The translations under genes were made by a program, and so were the position numbers. Positions 14,111 to 20,693 of a stretch of 25,026 nucleotides of DNA are shown here, piece after piece. This DNA comes from DAOQAU01 sp035354275 (GTDB taxonomy: Bacteria > Cyanobacteriota > Vampirovibrionia > Gastranaerophilales > Gastranaerophilaceae): contig DAOQAU010000021.1 of the NCBI GenBank assembly GCA_035354275.1, positions 1 to 25,026 on the forward strand. Reading direction: 5' to 3'. The notes under the pieces are model-generated. The model was not told the origin of the DNA. It did not search any database and saw only the letters and a list, made by a program, of their open reading frames with translations. Each line of letters starts with the position of its first letter. Positions within the stretch are counted from its first letter, which is position 1.

Positions 14111-15071
14111 CGATAATCAAATGTTTTTTAACGAAACAAATAAACGCTATAATCAATATAGCGAACATTTAAAACAAAAATTTGGCGTCAAGGTTTATAA
14201 GATAACCATTGACGCCGGTTTTTCATGCCCTAACCGTGATGGTAGGATATCTGACGGCGGCTGTATTTTCTGCGACGAGGGCGGAAGTTTTTCGCAAGCT
14301 CATTCCAATCAACTTTCGATTGAACAACAGGTTGAAACAGGGGTTGCAACTTTGTCAAAAAGATTTAAGGCAAAAAAATTTATGTCTTATTTTCAGGCGT
14401 ATTCTAATACGTATAAACCCGTTGCAGAACTTGAAAAAATTTATAAATCAGCACTTATTCATCCTGATATTGTGGGGCTTTCGATAGGCACTCGCCCTGA
14501 TTGTGTTGACGGGGAAAAACTTAAACTTATTTCTTCGTTCAAGGATGATTATTATACGTGGGTTGAATACGGGCTTCAATCAATTCATGACAAAACTTTA
14601 AAGGCAATTAACCGAGGGCATGATTTTGAATGTTTTTTAAAAGCTTATGAGGCTGCAAAAAATTTCGGGATAAATGTTTGTGCGCATGTGATTTTGGGGC
14701 TTCCGGGTGAAACAAAAGAAGATATGCTCGAAACCGCCAAAAAGCTTGCACAACTTAAAGTTGACGGGGTAAAAATTCACATGTTATGTGCGCTTAAAGG
14801 GACAAAACTTTCTCAAATGTATGAAGAGGGCAAAATTTCCTTTATGAGCGAAGATGATTATATTAATACGGTTTGCGATTTTCTGGAAATTTTGCCTCCC
14901 GAGACTACTATTCACCGCTTGGCGGGAAACGGTTTAAAAAAGAACTTGATTGCGCCTAAGTGGATTGGCAAGAAGCTTGATGCACTGAACAAAATCGACA
15001 GAGAACTTGAAAAAAGAAATTCTTGTCAAGGGGGTAAATGTACTCCGGCTTTTTGTATTAATCAAAAATAA
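14094..15071 (+). CDS. yhcC: YhcC / TIGR01212-type radical SAM protein
   Basis: 325 aa. Radical SAM cluster motif in the form typical of this family: D-A-G-F-S-C45-P-N-R-D-G...G-G-C57-I-F-C60. Other features: S-I-G-T-R-P-D-C-V, Y-G-L-Q-S-I-H-D-K-T-L, C-A-H-V-I-L-G-L-P-G-E-T (SAM-binding region) and I-H-R-L-A-G-N-G. The C-terminus holds extra cysteines (C-Q-G-G-K-C-T-P-A-F-C), which could hold a second metal site. The family resembles elongator-Elp3-type radical SAM domains; its substrate is not firmly established as far as I know. The start overlaps the zinc-ribbon gene; smpB follows 40 bp later. Confidence 0.9.
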   Translation: MKTLNSDNQMFFNETNKRYNQYSEHLKQKFGVKVYKITIDAGFSCPNRDGRISDGGCIFCDEGGSFSQAHSNQLSIEQQVETGVATLSKRFKAKKFMSYFQAYSNTYKPVAELEKIYKSALIHPDIVGLSIGTRPDCVDGEKLKLISSFKDDYYTWVEYGLQSIHDKTLKAINRGHDFECFLKAYEAAKNFGINVCAHVILGLPGETKEDMLETAKKLAQLKVDGVKIHMLCALKGTKLSQMYEEGKISFMSEDDYINTVCDFLEILPPETTIHRLAGNGLKKNLIAPKWIGKKLDALNKIDRELEKRNSCQGGKCTPAFCINQK

Positions 15072-15095
15072 AATCAAAGGAGTAAATATATTCCG

Positions 15096-15104
15096 TGATA
15101 TAAT
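15096..15104 (+). promoter_or_regulatory. Extended -10 promoter 7 nt upstream of smpB
   Basis: TG-A-TATAAT ends 7 nt before the smpB ATG (15112), so the transcript would begin at or one base before the start codon. No good Shine-Dalgarno lies between. Confidence 0.6.
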
Positions 15105-15111
15105 AGGGCGT

Positions 15112-15567
15112 ATGAACAAGAAAGTTATCACAACCAATAGAAAAGCATATCACGACTATATGATTTTTGATAAACTTATAGCCGGAATTGTGCTGACGGG
15201 AACCGAAATTAAATCAATCAGAAAAGGCGCGATAAACTTAAAAGACTCTTTTGCAAAAATTGAAAACGGAGAAATTTTTCTCTATAACTGCCACATATCC
15301 CCATACGAGCAGGGAAACAGGTATAACCACGAGCCCGAGCGTGTGCGCAAACTTCTTTTGAACAAAAAAGAAATTTTAAAAATGCTGGGTAAAATTAAAA
15401 AAGAAGGCTATACAATAGTCGCGCTTGAACTTTTTTTGACAAATGGGTTTGCAAAGCTTGAAATAGGGCTTGCAAAAGGTAAGAAACTTCACGACAAAAG
15501 AGAAGACATCGCCAAAAAATCCCAAAACAGAGATATGCAAAGGGCTATGAGGGGTAAATTAGCTTAA
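15112..15567 (+). CDS. smpB: SsrA-binding protein (tmRNA partner)
   Basis: SmpB binds tmRNA and the stalled ribosome in trans-translation. 151 aa from the ATG at 15112 matches the family length; the longer open frame from 15007 overlaps yhcC and is not needed. Motifs: N-R-K-A-Y-H-D-Y, G-I-V-L-T-G-T-E-I-K-S-I-R-K-G, L-K-D-S-F-A, N-C-H-I-S-P-Y, then basic H-D-K-R-E-D-I-A-K-K and a Lys/Arg-rich tail. Probably transcribed from its own extended -10 as a leaderless mRNA, in addition to any readthrough from yhcC. No ssrA gene is visible in the window. Confidence 0.95.
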   Translation: MNKKVITTNRKAYHDYMIFDKLIAGIVLTGTEIKSIRKGAINLKDSFAKIENGEIFLYNCHISPYEQGNRYNHEPERVRKLLLNKKEILKMLGKIKKEGYTIVALELFLTNGFAKLEIGLAKGKKLHDKREDIAKKSQNRDMQRAMRGKLA

Positions 15568-15584
15568 CAGGTGAATGAGGTCGG

Positions 15585-15609
15585 ATTGAAATACTTTACT
15601 TATTTCAAT
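15585..15609 (+). repeat. Small hairpin downstream of smpB
   Basis: ATTGAAATA (15585-15593), 7-nt loop, TATTTCAAT (15601-15609), extended by GGATTG/CAATCC further out. There is no T tract, so it is not a classic terminator. Confidence 0.5.
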
Positions 15610-15687
15610 GGCAATCCAAAAAACTTTAAAAAAAAACTTTTTGCGCTATAATATTAGCAATCAAGATTTTACAAGGGAAAAACAGCC

Positions 15688-16296
15688 ATGATGTACAGCA
15701 AAAAGGATATTTTAAGAAGTTTAAAAGAACTTAATTACTATATCGACGAGCAAATTCTAAACAATTTTATCAAAAATTGGAAAATCGATGCCATATACGA
15801 AGACGAAGATGGCGTTGAGTTCTTTGACAATCTTTCTATTGTTAAAATCAAAAAGGGCATAAGTCTTAAATCGCAAGGCTATGATAATGACGAAATTATT
15901 TATCATATCGGTAAAATCCTTGCAGAAAAACACTTTGACGAAATTAAAGAAAAGCCTGTTAAAGAAAAACTTATTCTTTCAAACGAAATTTTGCCTGCAT
16001 CAATTTCTGCAACAGAGGTTAAAACAACTTCGCTTGATACTACAAACGAAAATTTAAAAATCTTGGCTGACGTTATAGCCCAAAAAGTTACCGAAGAATT
16101 AAGCGAAAGACTTGATAAAATCGAGTTTTCTCAAAACATGAAAAAAGAAAGCAAGCTTGAGCAGGATAACGAAAAGTTATCCCAAAAAGTTGAAGAACTT
16201 TTGGAAGACAACAAACAACTCGCCCAAAGAGTTGAACAGCTTGAAAGAAGAAAAAATTACTTTGTAGAATTTTTTAAAAAATATTTTGTCTTTTAA
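15688..16296 (+). CDS. Hypothetical protein with HTH-like N-terminus and C-terminal coiled coil
   Basis: 202 aa (an ATG one codon later is equally possible). The N-terminus reads M-Y-S-K-K-D-I-L-R-S-L, then F-D-N-L-S-I-V-K-I-K-K-G-I-S-L-K-S-Q-G-Y, then D-E-I-I-Y-H-I. It resembles a MerR-type winged helix in which the second helix follows an I-x-x-L-K-x-x-G-Y/F turn. The middle has A-D-V-I-A-Q-K-V-T-E-E-L-S-E-R-L; residues 140-190 form a coiled coil of Q-L/V-E repeats. It ends in a basic aromatic tail (F-F-K-K-Y-F-V-F). MerR-like plus coiled coil fits a regulator or chromosome-organising protein, but this is inference. TATAAT at 15647-15652 and AAGGG before the start support expression. The stop overlaps miaA by 4 bp, convergently. 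Confidence 0.7.
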   Translation: MMYSKKDILRSLKELNYYIDEQILNNFIKNWKIDAIYEDEDGVEFFDNLSIVKIKKGISLKSQGYDNDEIIYHIGKILAEKHFDEIKEKPVKEKLILSNEILPASISATEVKTTSLDTTNENLKILADVIAQKVTEELSERLDKIEFSQNMKKESKLEQDNEKLSQKVEELLEDNKQLAQRVEQLERRKNYFVEFFKKYFVF

Positions 16297-17162
16297 GCTT
16301 CTTGCCAATTAATAAGTTTGTTTTTTCTGAACCACGTAAGTTGGCGTTTTGCATAGTGTCTTGAATTTTGTTTTATCAGCAAAATCGCCTCATTAAGACT
16401 TATTTTTCCGTCTAAATATTCCAAAATTTCTTGATAGCCTATCGTGTTTATAAAATTATTGATTCGTCCGTGTTTTTTAAGCAAAGCTTTGGTTTCTTCA
16501 ACAAGCCCCTTTTTAATCATCTCATCAACCCTTAAATCAATCCTTTTGTATAAATCGGCTCTGTTTGAAGGGTTAAGCCCAATCCATTCGACTTCAAATT
16601 CGGGCTCTTTTTTGCCTGCCGCTTTGGAGTGGGGCGATTGAAGTGTCAAAGACACTTCAATCGCCCTTATTATTTTAACTTTATTATTAAAATGAATCTT
16701 TTGCGCACTTTGTAGGTCTAATTTTTCAAGCATCTTATGAAGTTTTTTGCTCTCCAGCTTTTCAAGTTCTGCCCTCAATTCGTAATCGGGGGCAACTTTT
16801 GGCGGGGAAAAATTTTCAAGCAAAATTCTGAAATATAAGCCCGTTCCGCCTACTACGATAGGAATTTTGCCTTTAGAATAAATCTTTTCGATAGCAGCTT
16901 TTGCATCATTATAAAAATTTGCCACAGAGTAGTCAATTTCGGGCTCAACGATATCAATCAGGTAATGTTCTATGCCTTCCATTTCTTCAATAGAAGGTTT
17001 TGCTGTTGCGATGTCAAATCCTTTGTAAATCTGGCGTGAATCGGCAGAAATTATTTCCCCGTTATTCTTCTTTGCTATCCGAATCGCCAGGCGGCTTTTG
17101 CCCGATGCTGTCGGTCCTACTATTGCTATTATTTTCTTCTTGTTTAAGGATTTCTCTTTCAT
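16293..17162 (-). CDS. miaA: tRNA dimethylallyltransferase
   Basis: MiaA adds a dimethylallyl group to A37 of tRNAs that read UNN codons. 289 aa. It has the P-loop G-P-T-A-S-G-K-S (16-23), I-S-A-D-S-R-Q-I-Y (38-46), V-V-G-G-T-G-L-Y-F, R-A-I-E-V, N-T-I-G-Y-Q-E and R-H-Y-A-K-R-Q-L-T-W-F-R. The start region overlaps the 3' end of the upstream membrane-protein gene by 101 nt in another frame. A perfect 16-bp inverted repeat lies in the codons for R-A-I-E-V-S-L-T-L-Q-S-P. Last gene of a minus-strand operon. Confidence 0.96.
   Translation of the reverse strand: MKEKSLNKKKIIAIVGPTASGKSRLAIRIAKKNNGEIISADSRQIYKGFDIATAKPSIEEMEGIEHYLIDIVEPEIDYSVANFYNDAKAAIEKIYSKGKIPIVVGGTGLYFRILLENFSPPKVAPDYELRAELEKLESKKLHKMLEKLDLQSAQKIHFNNKVKIIRAIEVSLTLQSPHSKAAGKKEPEFEVEWIGLNPSNRADLYKRIDLRVDEMIKKGLVEETKALLKKHGRINNFINTIGYQEILEYLDGKISLNEAILLIKQNSRHYAKRQLTWFRKNKLINWQEA
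16632..16666. repeat. Perfect 16-bp inverted repeat inside miaA
   Basis: GGGCGATTGAAGTGTC (16632-16647), loop AAA, GACACTTCAATCGCCC (16651-16666). It falls on the conserved R-A-I-E-V segment. Confidence 0.95.
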
Positions 17163-17964
17163 AATAAAAGAATATTAACACAATGATATAGACAATAAAA
17201 TAGAAATATAAAAGCATTGATAAGAAATACAAAATTGAATTAAATGCCAAAATGGCGTTTATAAAAGAAACAATGAAGTTTACAAAAGAGATGTAAAGGA
17301 ATAAAATTATTGCTCCCAGAGGTTTTTTAAAAATTGATTGTATCGATTTAAAAAGAGCTATAATCGGGTTTTTTGTTCTATAAATTATCTCGCATCCCCA
17401 AAACATTGTCAAAAAAGATTGCACAAAAGTAACTCCGATTAGCATGAAATTCCATGCGTTAATTTTAGCAAGCTGTTGTGTTGAAAGCGAAGTTATAAGT
17501 GCTTTCATCTCTGCGGTGGAGGTGAGTGCTCTTTTAATTTGTACAAAATCAATTCCCGGGTCGCCTATAAAGTGCATTCCTGCTTTATAAGCCGCAATTA
17601 CAATCACAACAAGTATTGTGCCGTATAAAATTGCAGCCCCCACAAAAGGTAAGAAAAATTCACCGATTCCGTAGTTAAAGTCTTTTAAAAGATTAAATGA
17701 AGCTTTTGCTTTTTCTTCTTCGTCTTCAAATACTTGATTTGAAATTTTTACGGCTTGTTTTGTCATAAAAAGCCAGCCTGCAAAAAACGCACCTATCATA
17801 AAAAGCACTGTTACTAAGAGCAAAATCGCTGCTGCAACATTTTCCGGTGCTCTTTTTGTAAATTCTATGTAAAGGCTTAAGATAAATAAAAACAACACAA
17901 GCGGAGTCGCAAGAATAATGTTTTCGTTAGTTATTTTAAACGCTTTAGAAAAATATTTAATCAT
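17062..17964 (-). CDS. Polytopic membrane protein (about six spans)
   Basis: 300 aa. Hydrophobic segments at about 17-34, 43-67, 100-126, 168-187, 216-240 and 243-268. Loops are short, with one acidic cytoplasm-like loop (E-D-E-E-E-K-A-K) after the second. It recalls the membrane domains of DUF4013- or glycerophosphodiester phosphodiesterase-associated families, though I cannot assign it. The last roughly 33 residues are a hydrophilic, low-complexity tail rich in E, N, S, D (ending D-S-D-S-K-E-E). That tail is encoded by the same DNA as the start of miaA in a different frame, so it may have arisen by loss of a stop codon. It starts 1 nt after the upstream gene ends, so translational coupling is likely. 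Confidence 0.8.
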   Translation of the reverse strand: MIKYFSKAFKITNENIILATPLVLFLFILSLYIEFTKRAPENVAAAILLLVTVLFMIGAFFAGWLFMTKQAVKISNQVFEDEEEKAKASFNLLKDFNYGIGEFFLPFVGAAILYGTILVVIVIAAYKAGMHFIGDPGIDFVQIKRALTSTAEMKALITSLSTQQLAKINAWNFMLIGVTFVQSFLTMFWGCEIIYRTKNPIIALFKSIQSIFKKPLGAIILFLYISFVNFIVSFINAILAFNSILYFLSMLLYFYFIVYIIVLIFFYYEREILKQEENNSNSRTDSIGQKPPGDSDSKEE

Positions 17965-17965
17965 T

Positions 17966-19105
17966 TTACACCTTAGCTTTCTGTTTGTTGCCTTCTTGAC
18001 GTTTCCGTCTTCTCATTAAATCAACAAACGCTTCTAATCTTGTAATATAACCTGCTTTACCCGTTTGTTCATCCATAATCAGAGATAAAACGGGGATATT
18101 ACAATCTTCTCTCATATTTGGAAAAATATTTTGCGACATAATCTCGGGCATACAGGTGAAAGGACTTATGTGAATCAAGCCATCTTTGCCTTTTTCGCTT
18201 GCCCATGCGACATCAGATACACATTCAAGCGCATCTCCGCCGATGTCTCTCATCAAGTAGGGTTTTGCCATTCTGAAGGCTCTTTGAAGGTGGGTTTCGC
18301 CTTTTCTGAAGATTTTTGGAATAATGGCATCTTTTAAAAAGCTCCCTACGGTAAGACTTCTGCGGGTTTGAACCCCCATTTTTCCAAGTTCTCTTTCAAT
18401 ATGTTGGTTTGAAAAATAATCTAAAACCAGAAAAATTTCTCCTGTTATATCAACATGTAAAATTTCTCTGTTTTTGTCTATTTTTGTTTTTGCTATTTCT
18501 TCAAGTGCCATTTTTTTAGCTTGTTTAAGTTCTTTTGAATTTGAGGCTTCAAGAACGTATTTTAATCCTTTTTTAAAGTTTTTTTCGGCATCGCCGAAAT
18601 GATTTTCCCTTGCCCTGTAATAAGAAAGGGCTGTTTCCAAGTCGTCAAGCACAAAAATGGTTTTAATAGTTGCCAAAATTGCCCTTATAAACAAAATGGG
18701 GTCGTTTTTGCCTGTTAATTCTTTTGCAAAGTTGTACATACCTTTTATTCCGTCATAAAGTGCCAATTCAATGTATTTTGCATCATATCCTAAATCTTTA
18801 AGATTGTTTCTGATACTGCTTCCGTATTCACCTAGCCTGCAAATGCCGGGAGAGGTAATCATTGCAACATAATCGGTTCCGTTTTCTATCGCTTCAATAA
18901 AATTCCCTAAAATAAGTTTATAGGGAAGACAAATCGCTTCAGGAGAATATTTTGTACCAAGTGAAAGCGTTTTTCTGTTAGTATAAGGCGATACAAAAGG
19001 CTCTACTCCCATTTTTTTAAGCCCTGCAGACCATGCGATGTAAATTGTTCCCATATGCGGAAACGCTACTTTAATTTTTTGTTTTTCAGTTTTACTTTTT
19101 TTCAT
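17966..19105 (-). CDS. 2-hydroxyglutaryl-CoA dehydratase / activase-like protein
   Basis: 379 aa. It matches the single-gene members related to 2-hydroxyacyl-CoA dehydratase D-component and activase-associated DUF2229 proteins. Visible features: K-V-A-F-P-H-M-G-T-I-Y near the start, P-E-A-I-C-L-P-Y-K-L-I-L-G-N-F with a Cys that usually ligates an Fe-S cluster, S-P-G-I-C-R-L-G-E-Y with a second Cys, D-I-T-G-E-I-F and S-P-F-T-C-M-P-E-I-M with a third. These CxxP-like cysteines suggest a 4Fe-4S protein. No partner subunits or 2-hydroxyglutarate pathway genes adjoin, so the substrate is unknown. The ATG at 19105 follows AGGT closely. First gene of the minus operon with the membrane protein and miaA; its promoter must lie in the repeat-rich 19106-19330. 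Confidence 0.85.
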   Translation of the reverse strand: MKKSKTEKQKIKVAFPHMGTIYIAWSAGLKKMGVEPFVSPYTNRKTLSLGTKYSPEAICLPYKLILGNFIEAIENGTDYVAMITSPGICRLGEYGSSIRNNLKDLGYDAKYIELALYDGIKGMYNFAKELTGKNDPILFIRAILATIKTIFVLDDLETALSYYRARENHFGDAEKNFKKGLKYVLEASNSKELKQAKKMALEEIAKTKIDKNREILHVDITGEIFLVLDYFSNQHIERELGKMGVQTRRSLTVGSFLKDAIIPKIFRKGETHLQRAFRMAKPYLMRDIGGDALECVSDVAWASEKGKDGLIHISPFTCMPEIMSQNIFPNMREDCNIPVLSLIMDEQTGKAGYITRLEAFVDLMRRRKRQEGNKQKAKV

Positions 19106-19118
19106 TTTACCTGTTATC

Positions 19119-19138
19119 GGTGGGATAGTAATCCCACC
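19119..19138. repeat. Intergenic hairpin GGTGGGAT/ATCCCACC
   Basis: GGTGGGAT (19119-19126), loop AGTA, ATCCCACC (19131-19138), immediately upstream of the dehydratase-like gene. First element of the repeat block. Confidence 0.8.
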
Positions 19139-19152
19139 CTACTTATTATGTC

Positions 19153-19232
19153 ATCCTGAACTTGTCTTATCCTTTTGTTTCCAAACAAAGTGAGGATTGC
19201 AAGGGAGAGTATCGGTAACGATGTATCAGGAT
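19153..19232. repeat. 80-bp element bounded by ATCCTGA / TCAGGAT
   Basis: The ends ATCCTGA (19153-19159) and TCAGGAT (19226-19232) are inverted. The left end has the GTCATCCTGA form seen in a class of dispersed intergenic repeats; a related GTCATTCTGAGC end occurs at 24373. No coding content. Confidence 0.6.
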
Positions 19233-19239
19233 CTATCTG

Positions 19240-19325
19240 GTGTTGACCCCTCACCCTGAATTTCTAAAACTCGTACCTCGTTTTGAAATTCATCCCTCTC
19301 CCTCAAGGGGCGAGGGGGTGGCTTA
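19240..19325. repeat. Intergenic repeat of the CCCTCACCCTG / CCCTCTCCCTCAAGGGGCGAGG type
   Basis: CCCTCACCCTGAATTTC, an inner near-palindrome (GAATTTCTAAAAC against GTTTTGAAATTC), then CCCTCTCCCTCAAGGGGCGA. This resembles widespread GC-richer dispersed repeats. Together with its neighbours it fills the stretch without genes between 19106 and 19610. Confidence 0.6.
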
Positions 19326-19346
19326 TGAACCAATCCTTCGCATTTG

Positions 19347-19437
19347 CGTCGTTGCGAGCGACTGAAAGGAGCGCGGCAATCCAAGAAAATACTTATTTGG
19401 GATTGCTTTGTCGTGCATATGCACTCCTCGCAATGAC
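19347..19437. repeat. Two facing copies of the palindromic repeat (copies C and C')
   Basis: Copy C (19347-19382) runs CGTCGTTGCGAGCG to GCGGCAATCC. Copy C' (19400-19437) is inverted and runs GGATTGC to CTCGCAATGAC. They are separated by about 17 bp, and as a pair could fold into a long hairpin of MITE-like form. C' has the TTGCGAGGAGT / AAGCAATCC ends also seen in the prmC insert. Confidence 0.85.
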
Positions 19438-19525
19438 ACAATTATTATACCAAGAACAAAAGATTTACCGCATGTTACGTATTATTAAGTTGAATTTTAA
19501 ATCACCAAAATCCAATCATAATGCT

Positions 19526-19555
19526 GATTAGATTAGATTAGATTAGATTAGATTA
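19526..19555 (+). repeat. Pentanucleotide tandem repeat (GATTA) x6
   Basis: Six perfect GATTA units, ending 90 bp upstream of the gene at 19646. Simple repeats of this kind are prone to slippage. Confidence 0.97.
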
Positions 19556-19609
19556 AAAATTACGTGTCAATTTTGAGCAGACAAAATGTTTTTATAAAAA
19601 TATAAGGAT

Positions 19610-19653
19610 TTAAGAGTTACATTTTAAAAACGAGGAGGAAAAATTATGACAAT
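19610..19653 (+). repeat. 44-bp leader repeat, copy 1
   Basis: A perfect direct repeat of 19969-20012. It contains AAGAGTTACATTTTAAAAA, the strong site GAGGAGG, and runs through the ATG and the next codons (ATGACAAT). Confidence 0.95.
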
Positions 19654-19954
19654 ACAGACAACTGAATCAATGCCGATTCAAAGTTCTAATTATCGGGGTG
19701 TTCCGCCGATTCCACAAGGAAGGACAAATGAAAACTATATTCATAGTATTCATACTACTAATAATACTACTACTATTATAAATAACTATTATACGGTACC
19801 GACTAAATCAAATACAAGTATGCATAAAAAAAATAATGATGTTTTAACAATAAATATTTCTAAGTCAAGAGCTAAGGATACAATTTTTTTTATGGTGGCA
19901 CCATTTCATTATATTACAATAAAAGGCGTTAAATGTTTAAAGAAGCTGTTTTAA
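19646..19954 (+). CDS. Small Asn/Thr-rich protein with duplicated leader
   Basis: 102 aa. It starts M-T-I-Q-T-T-E. An Asn/Thr/Ile/Tyr-rich central part (T-N-N-T-T-T-I-I-N-N-Y-Y) is followed by a basic tail with a weakly hydrophobic segment (I-F-F-M-V-A-P-F-H-Y-I-T-I). The ribosome binding site GAGGAGG is the best in the window and is identical to that of the next gene. Function unknown; a small exported or surface peptide is conceivable. Confidence 0.6.
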   Translation: MTIQTTESMPIQSSNYRGVPPIPQGRTNENYIHSIHTTNNTTTIINNYYTVPTKSNTSMHKKNNDVLTINISKSRAKDTIFFMVAPFHYITIKGVKCLKKLF

Positions 19955-19968
19955 ATAATTTAAAAATA

Positions 19969-20012
19969 TTAAGAGTTACATTTTAAAAACGAGGAGGAAA
20001 AATTATGACAAT
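19969..20012 (+). repeat. 44-bp leader repeat, copy 2
   Basis: Identical over 44 bp to 19610-19653, including the GAGGAGG site and start codon of the gene at 20005. Confidence 0.95.
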
Positions 20013-20211
20013 TCAAAAAACAACATTTAATGCAACACAACAGGCTAGAATAATTAAGAAAGAAAAGCTTAATTCGCTTGAAAAAATGGGGTTGATTTTT
20101 GCAGGCGGAATTTTGGGACCAACATTGCTCGGAGTCAATGAAGTTATGCATCCCGGCTCAATTAAGAAAGTAGCTAAAAAAGCTTATGAAGGTATAAAAA
20201 ATATTTTTTAA
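20005..20211 (+). CDS. Small basic protein with glycine-rich hydrophobic centre
   Basis: 68 aa. It starts M-T-I-Q-K-T, like the gene before it. A basic N-terminal half leads to the hydrophobic, Gly-rich centre M-G-L-I-F-A-G-G-I-L-G-P-T-L-L-G-V and a basic amphipathic C-terminus (K-K-V-A-K-K-A-Y-E-G-I-K-N-I-F). A short cationic helical peptide with a GG-containing hydrophobic stretch recalls bacteriocin-like or small membrane-active peptides, but no processing or transport genes adjoin. A strong terminator follows. Confidence 0.6.
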   Translation: MTIQKTTFNATQQARIIKKEKLNSLEKMGLIFAGGILGPTLLGVNEVMHPGSIKKVAKKAYEGIKNIF

Positions 20212-20234
20212 AAATAAATTTAAACAATAAAAAA

Positions 20235-20266
20235 GAGGCGGACTTAAAAAATCCGCCTCTTTTTTT
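20235..20266. terminator. Bidirectional terminator between the small-peptide gene and hpt
   Basis: GAGGCGGA (20235-20242), 9-nt loop, TCCGCCTC (20252-20259), flanked by an A run on the left and seven T on the right. It serves both converging genes. Confidence 0.88.
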
Positions 20267-20569
20267 ATTTAAACTTCACTTTATAAATATTTTCAAGTTC
20301 TCTGCCGTCTTCATAGTAGTCAAGCCCGTAGCCCAAAACAAAGTCTTTTTTAATTTTAAATCCGACATAATCCAATTTTAAATCTTTGTTTTCGGGAAAT
20401 CTTGCATCAGGTTTATCTAAAAGGGTGCAGATTTTTATATCCTTGTCGGGGTATTCTTTTGATAATTTGCTTAAAAGCAAATTCATTGTTCTTCCCGAAT
20501 CAACAATATCTTCTATTATTAGGATATTGTCATAAAACTCTATTCCGCTTAGATTTTTTTCTTTAAAAT
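20265..20569 (-). CDS. hpt: Hypoxanthine phosphoribosyltransferase, 3' part (5' part lost in the assembly gap)
   Basis: Salvages hypoxanthine/guanine with PRPP. About 100 C-terminal residues are readable, up to the N run. The PRPP-binding loop I-L-I-I-E-D-I-V-D-S-G-R-T-M is intact, with the catalytic Asp pair of E-D-I-V-D. It is followed by C-T-L-L-D-K-P-D-A-R, D-Y-V-G-F-K-I (purine-contacting region) and V-L-G-Y-G-L-D-Y. The Met at 20486 is internal; the frame runs on through F-Y-D-N to the gap. About 70-80 N-terminal residues are missing. Confidence 0.92.
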
Positions 20570-20669
20570 NNNNNNNNNNNNNNNNNNNNNNNNNNNNNNN
20601 NNNNNNNNNNNNNNNNNNNNNNNNNNNNNNNNNNNNNNNNNNNNNNNNNNNNNNNNNNNNNNNNNNNNN
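20570..20669. other. Assembly gap of 100 N
   Basis: A run of exactly 100 N, the conventional placeholder for a scaffold gap of unknown length. It truncates hpt and abuts a sequence that repeats the 3' end of gcvPB. Confidence 0.99.
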
Positions 20670-20693
20670 GCGGCAAGCGTTTCGTCGATTTTA
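20670..20693 (-). repeat. Copy of the gcvPB 3' coding end next to the gap
   Basis: GCGGCAAGCGTTTCGTC (20670-20686) is identical to 21356-21372 inside gcvPB; after one mismatch five more bases agree. On the minus strand it would read K-I-D-E-T-L-A-A, as in the C-terminus of GcvPB. The two copies are direct repeats bounding the toxin-antitoxin segment. Confidence 0.85.

Noticed and set aside
15007..15111. N-terminal extension of SmpB
   Set aside because: The added residues overlap the end of yhcC, SmpB from 15112 has the normal length, and a promoter lies right before that ATG.
19226..19441. 71-aa minus and 82-aa plus open frames in the repeat block
   Set aside because: Both are translations of the dispersed repeats. 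The C-H-C-E-E start is informative only in matching the frame of the prmC insert.
19526..19555. CRISPR-like array
   Set aside because: The GATTA units are contiguous with no spacers; no repeat-spacer pattern exists elsewhere in the window.
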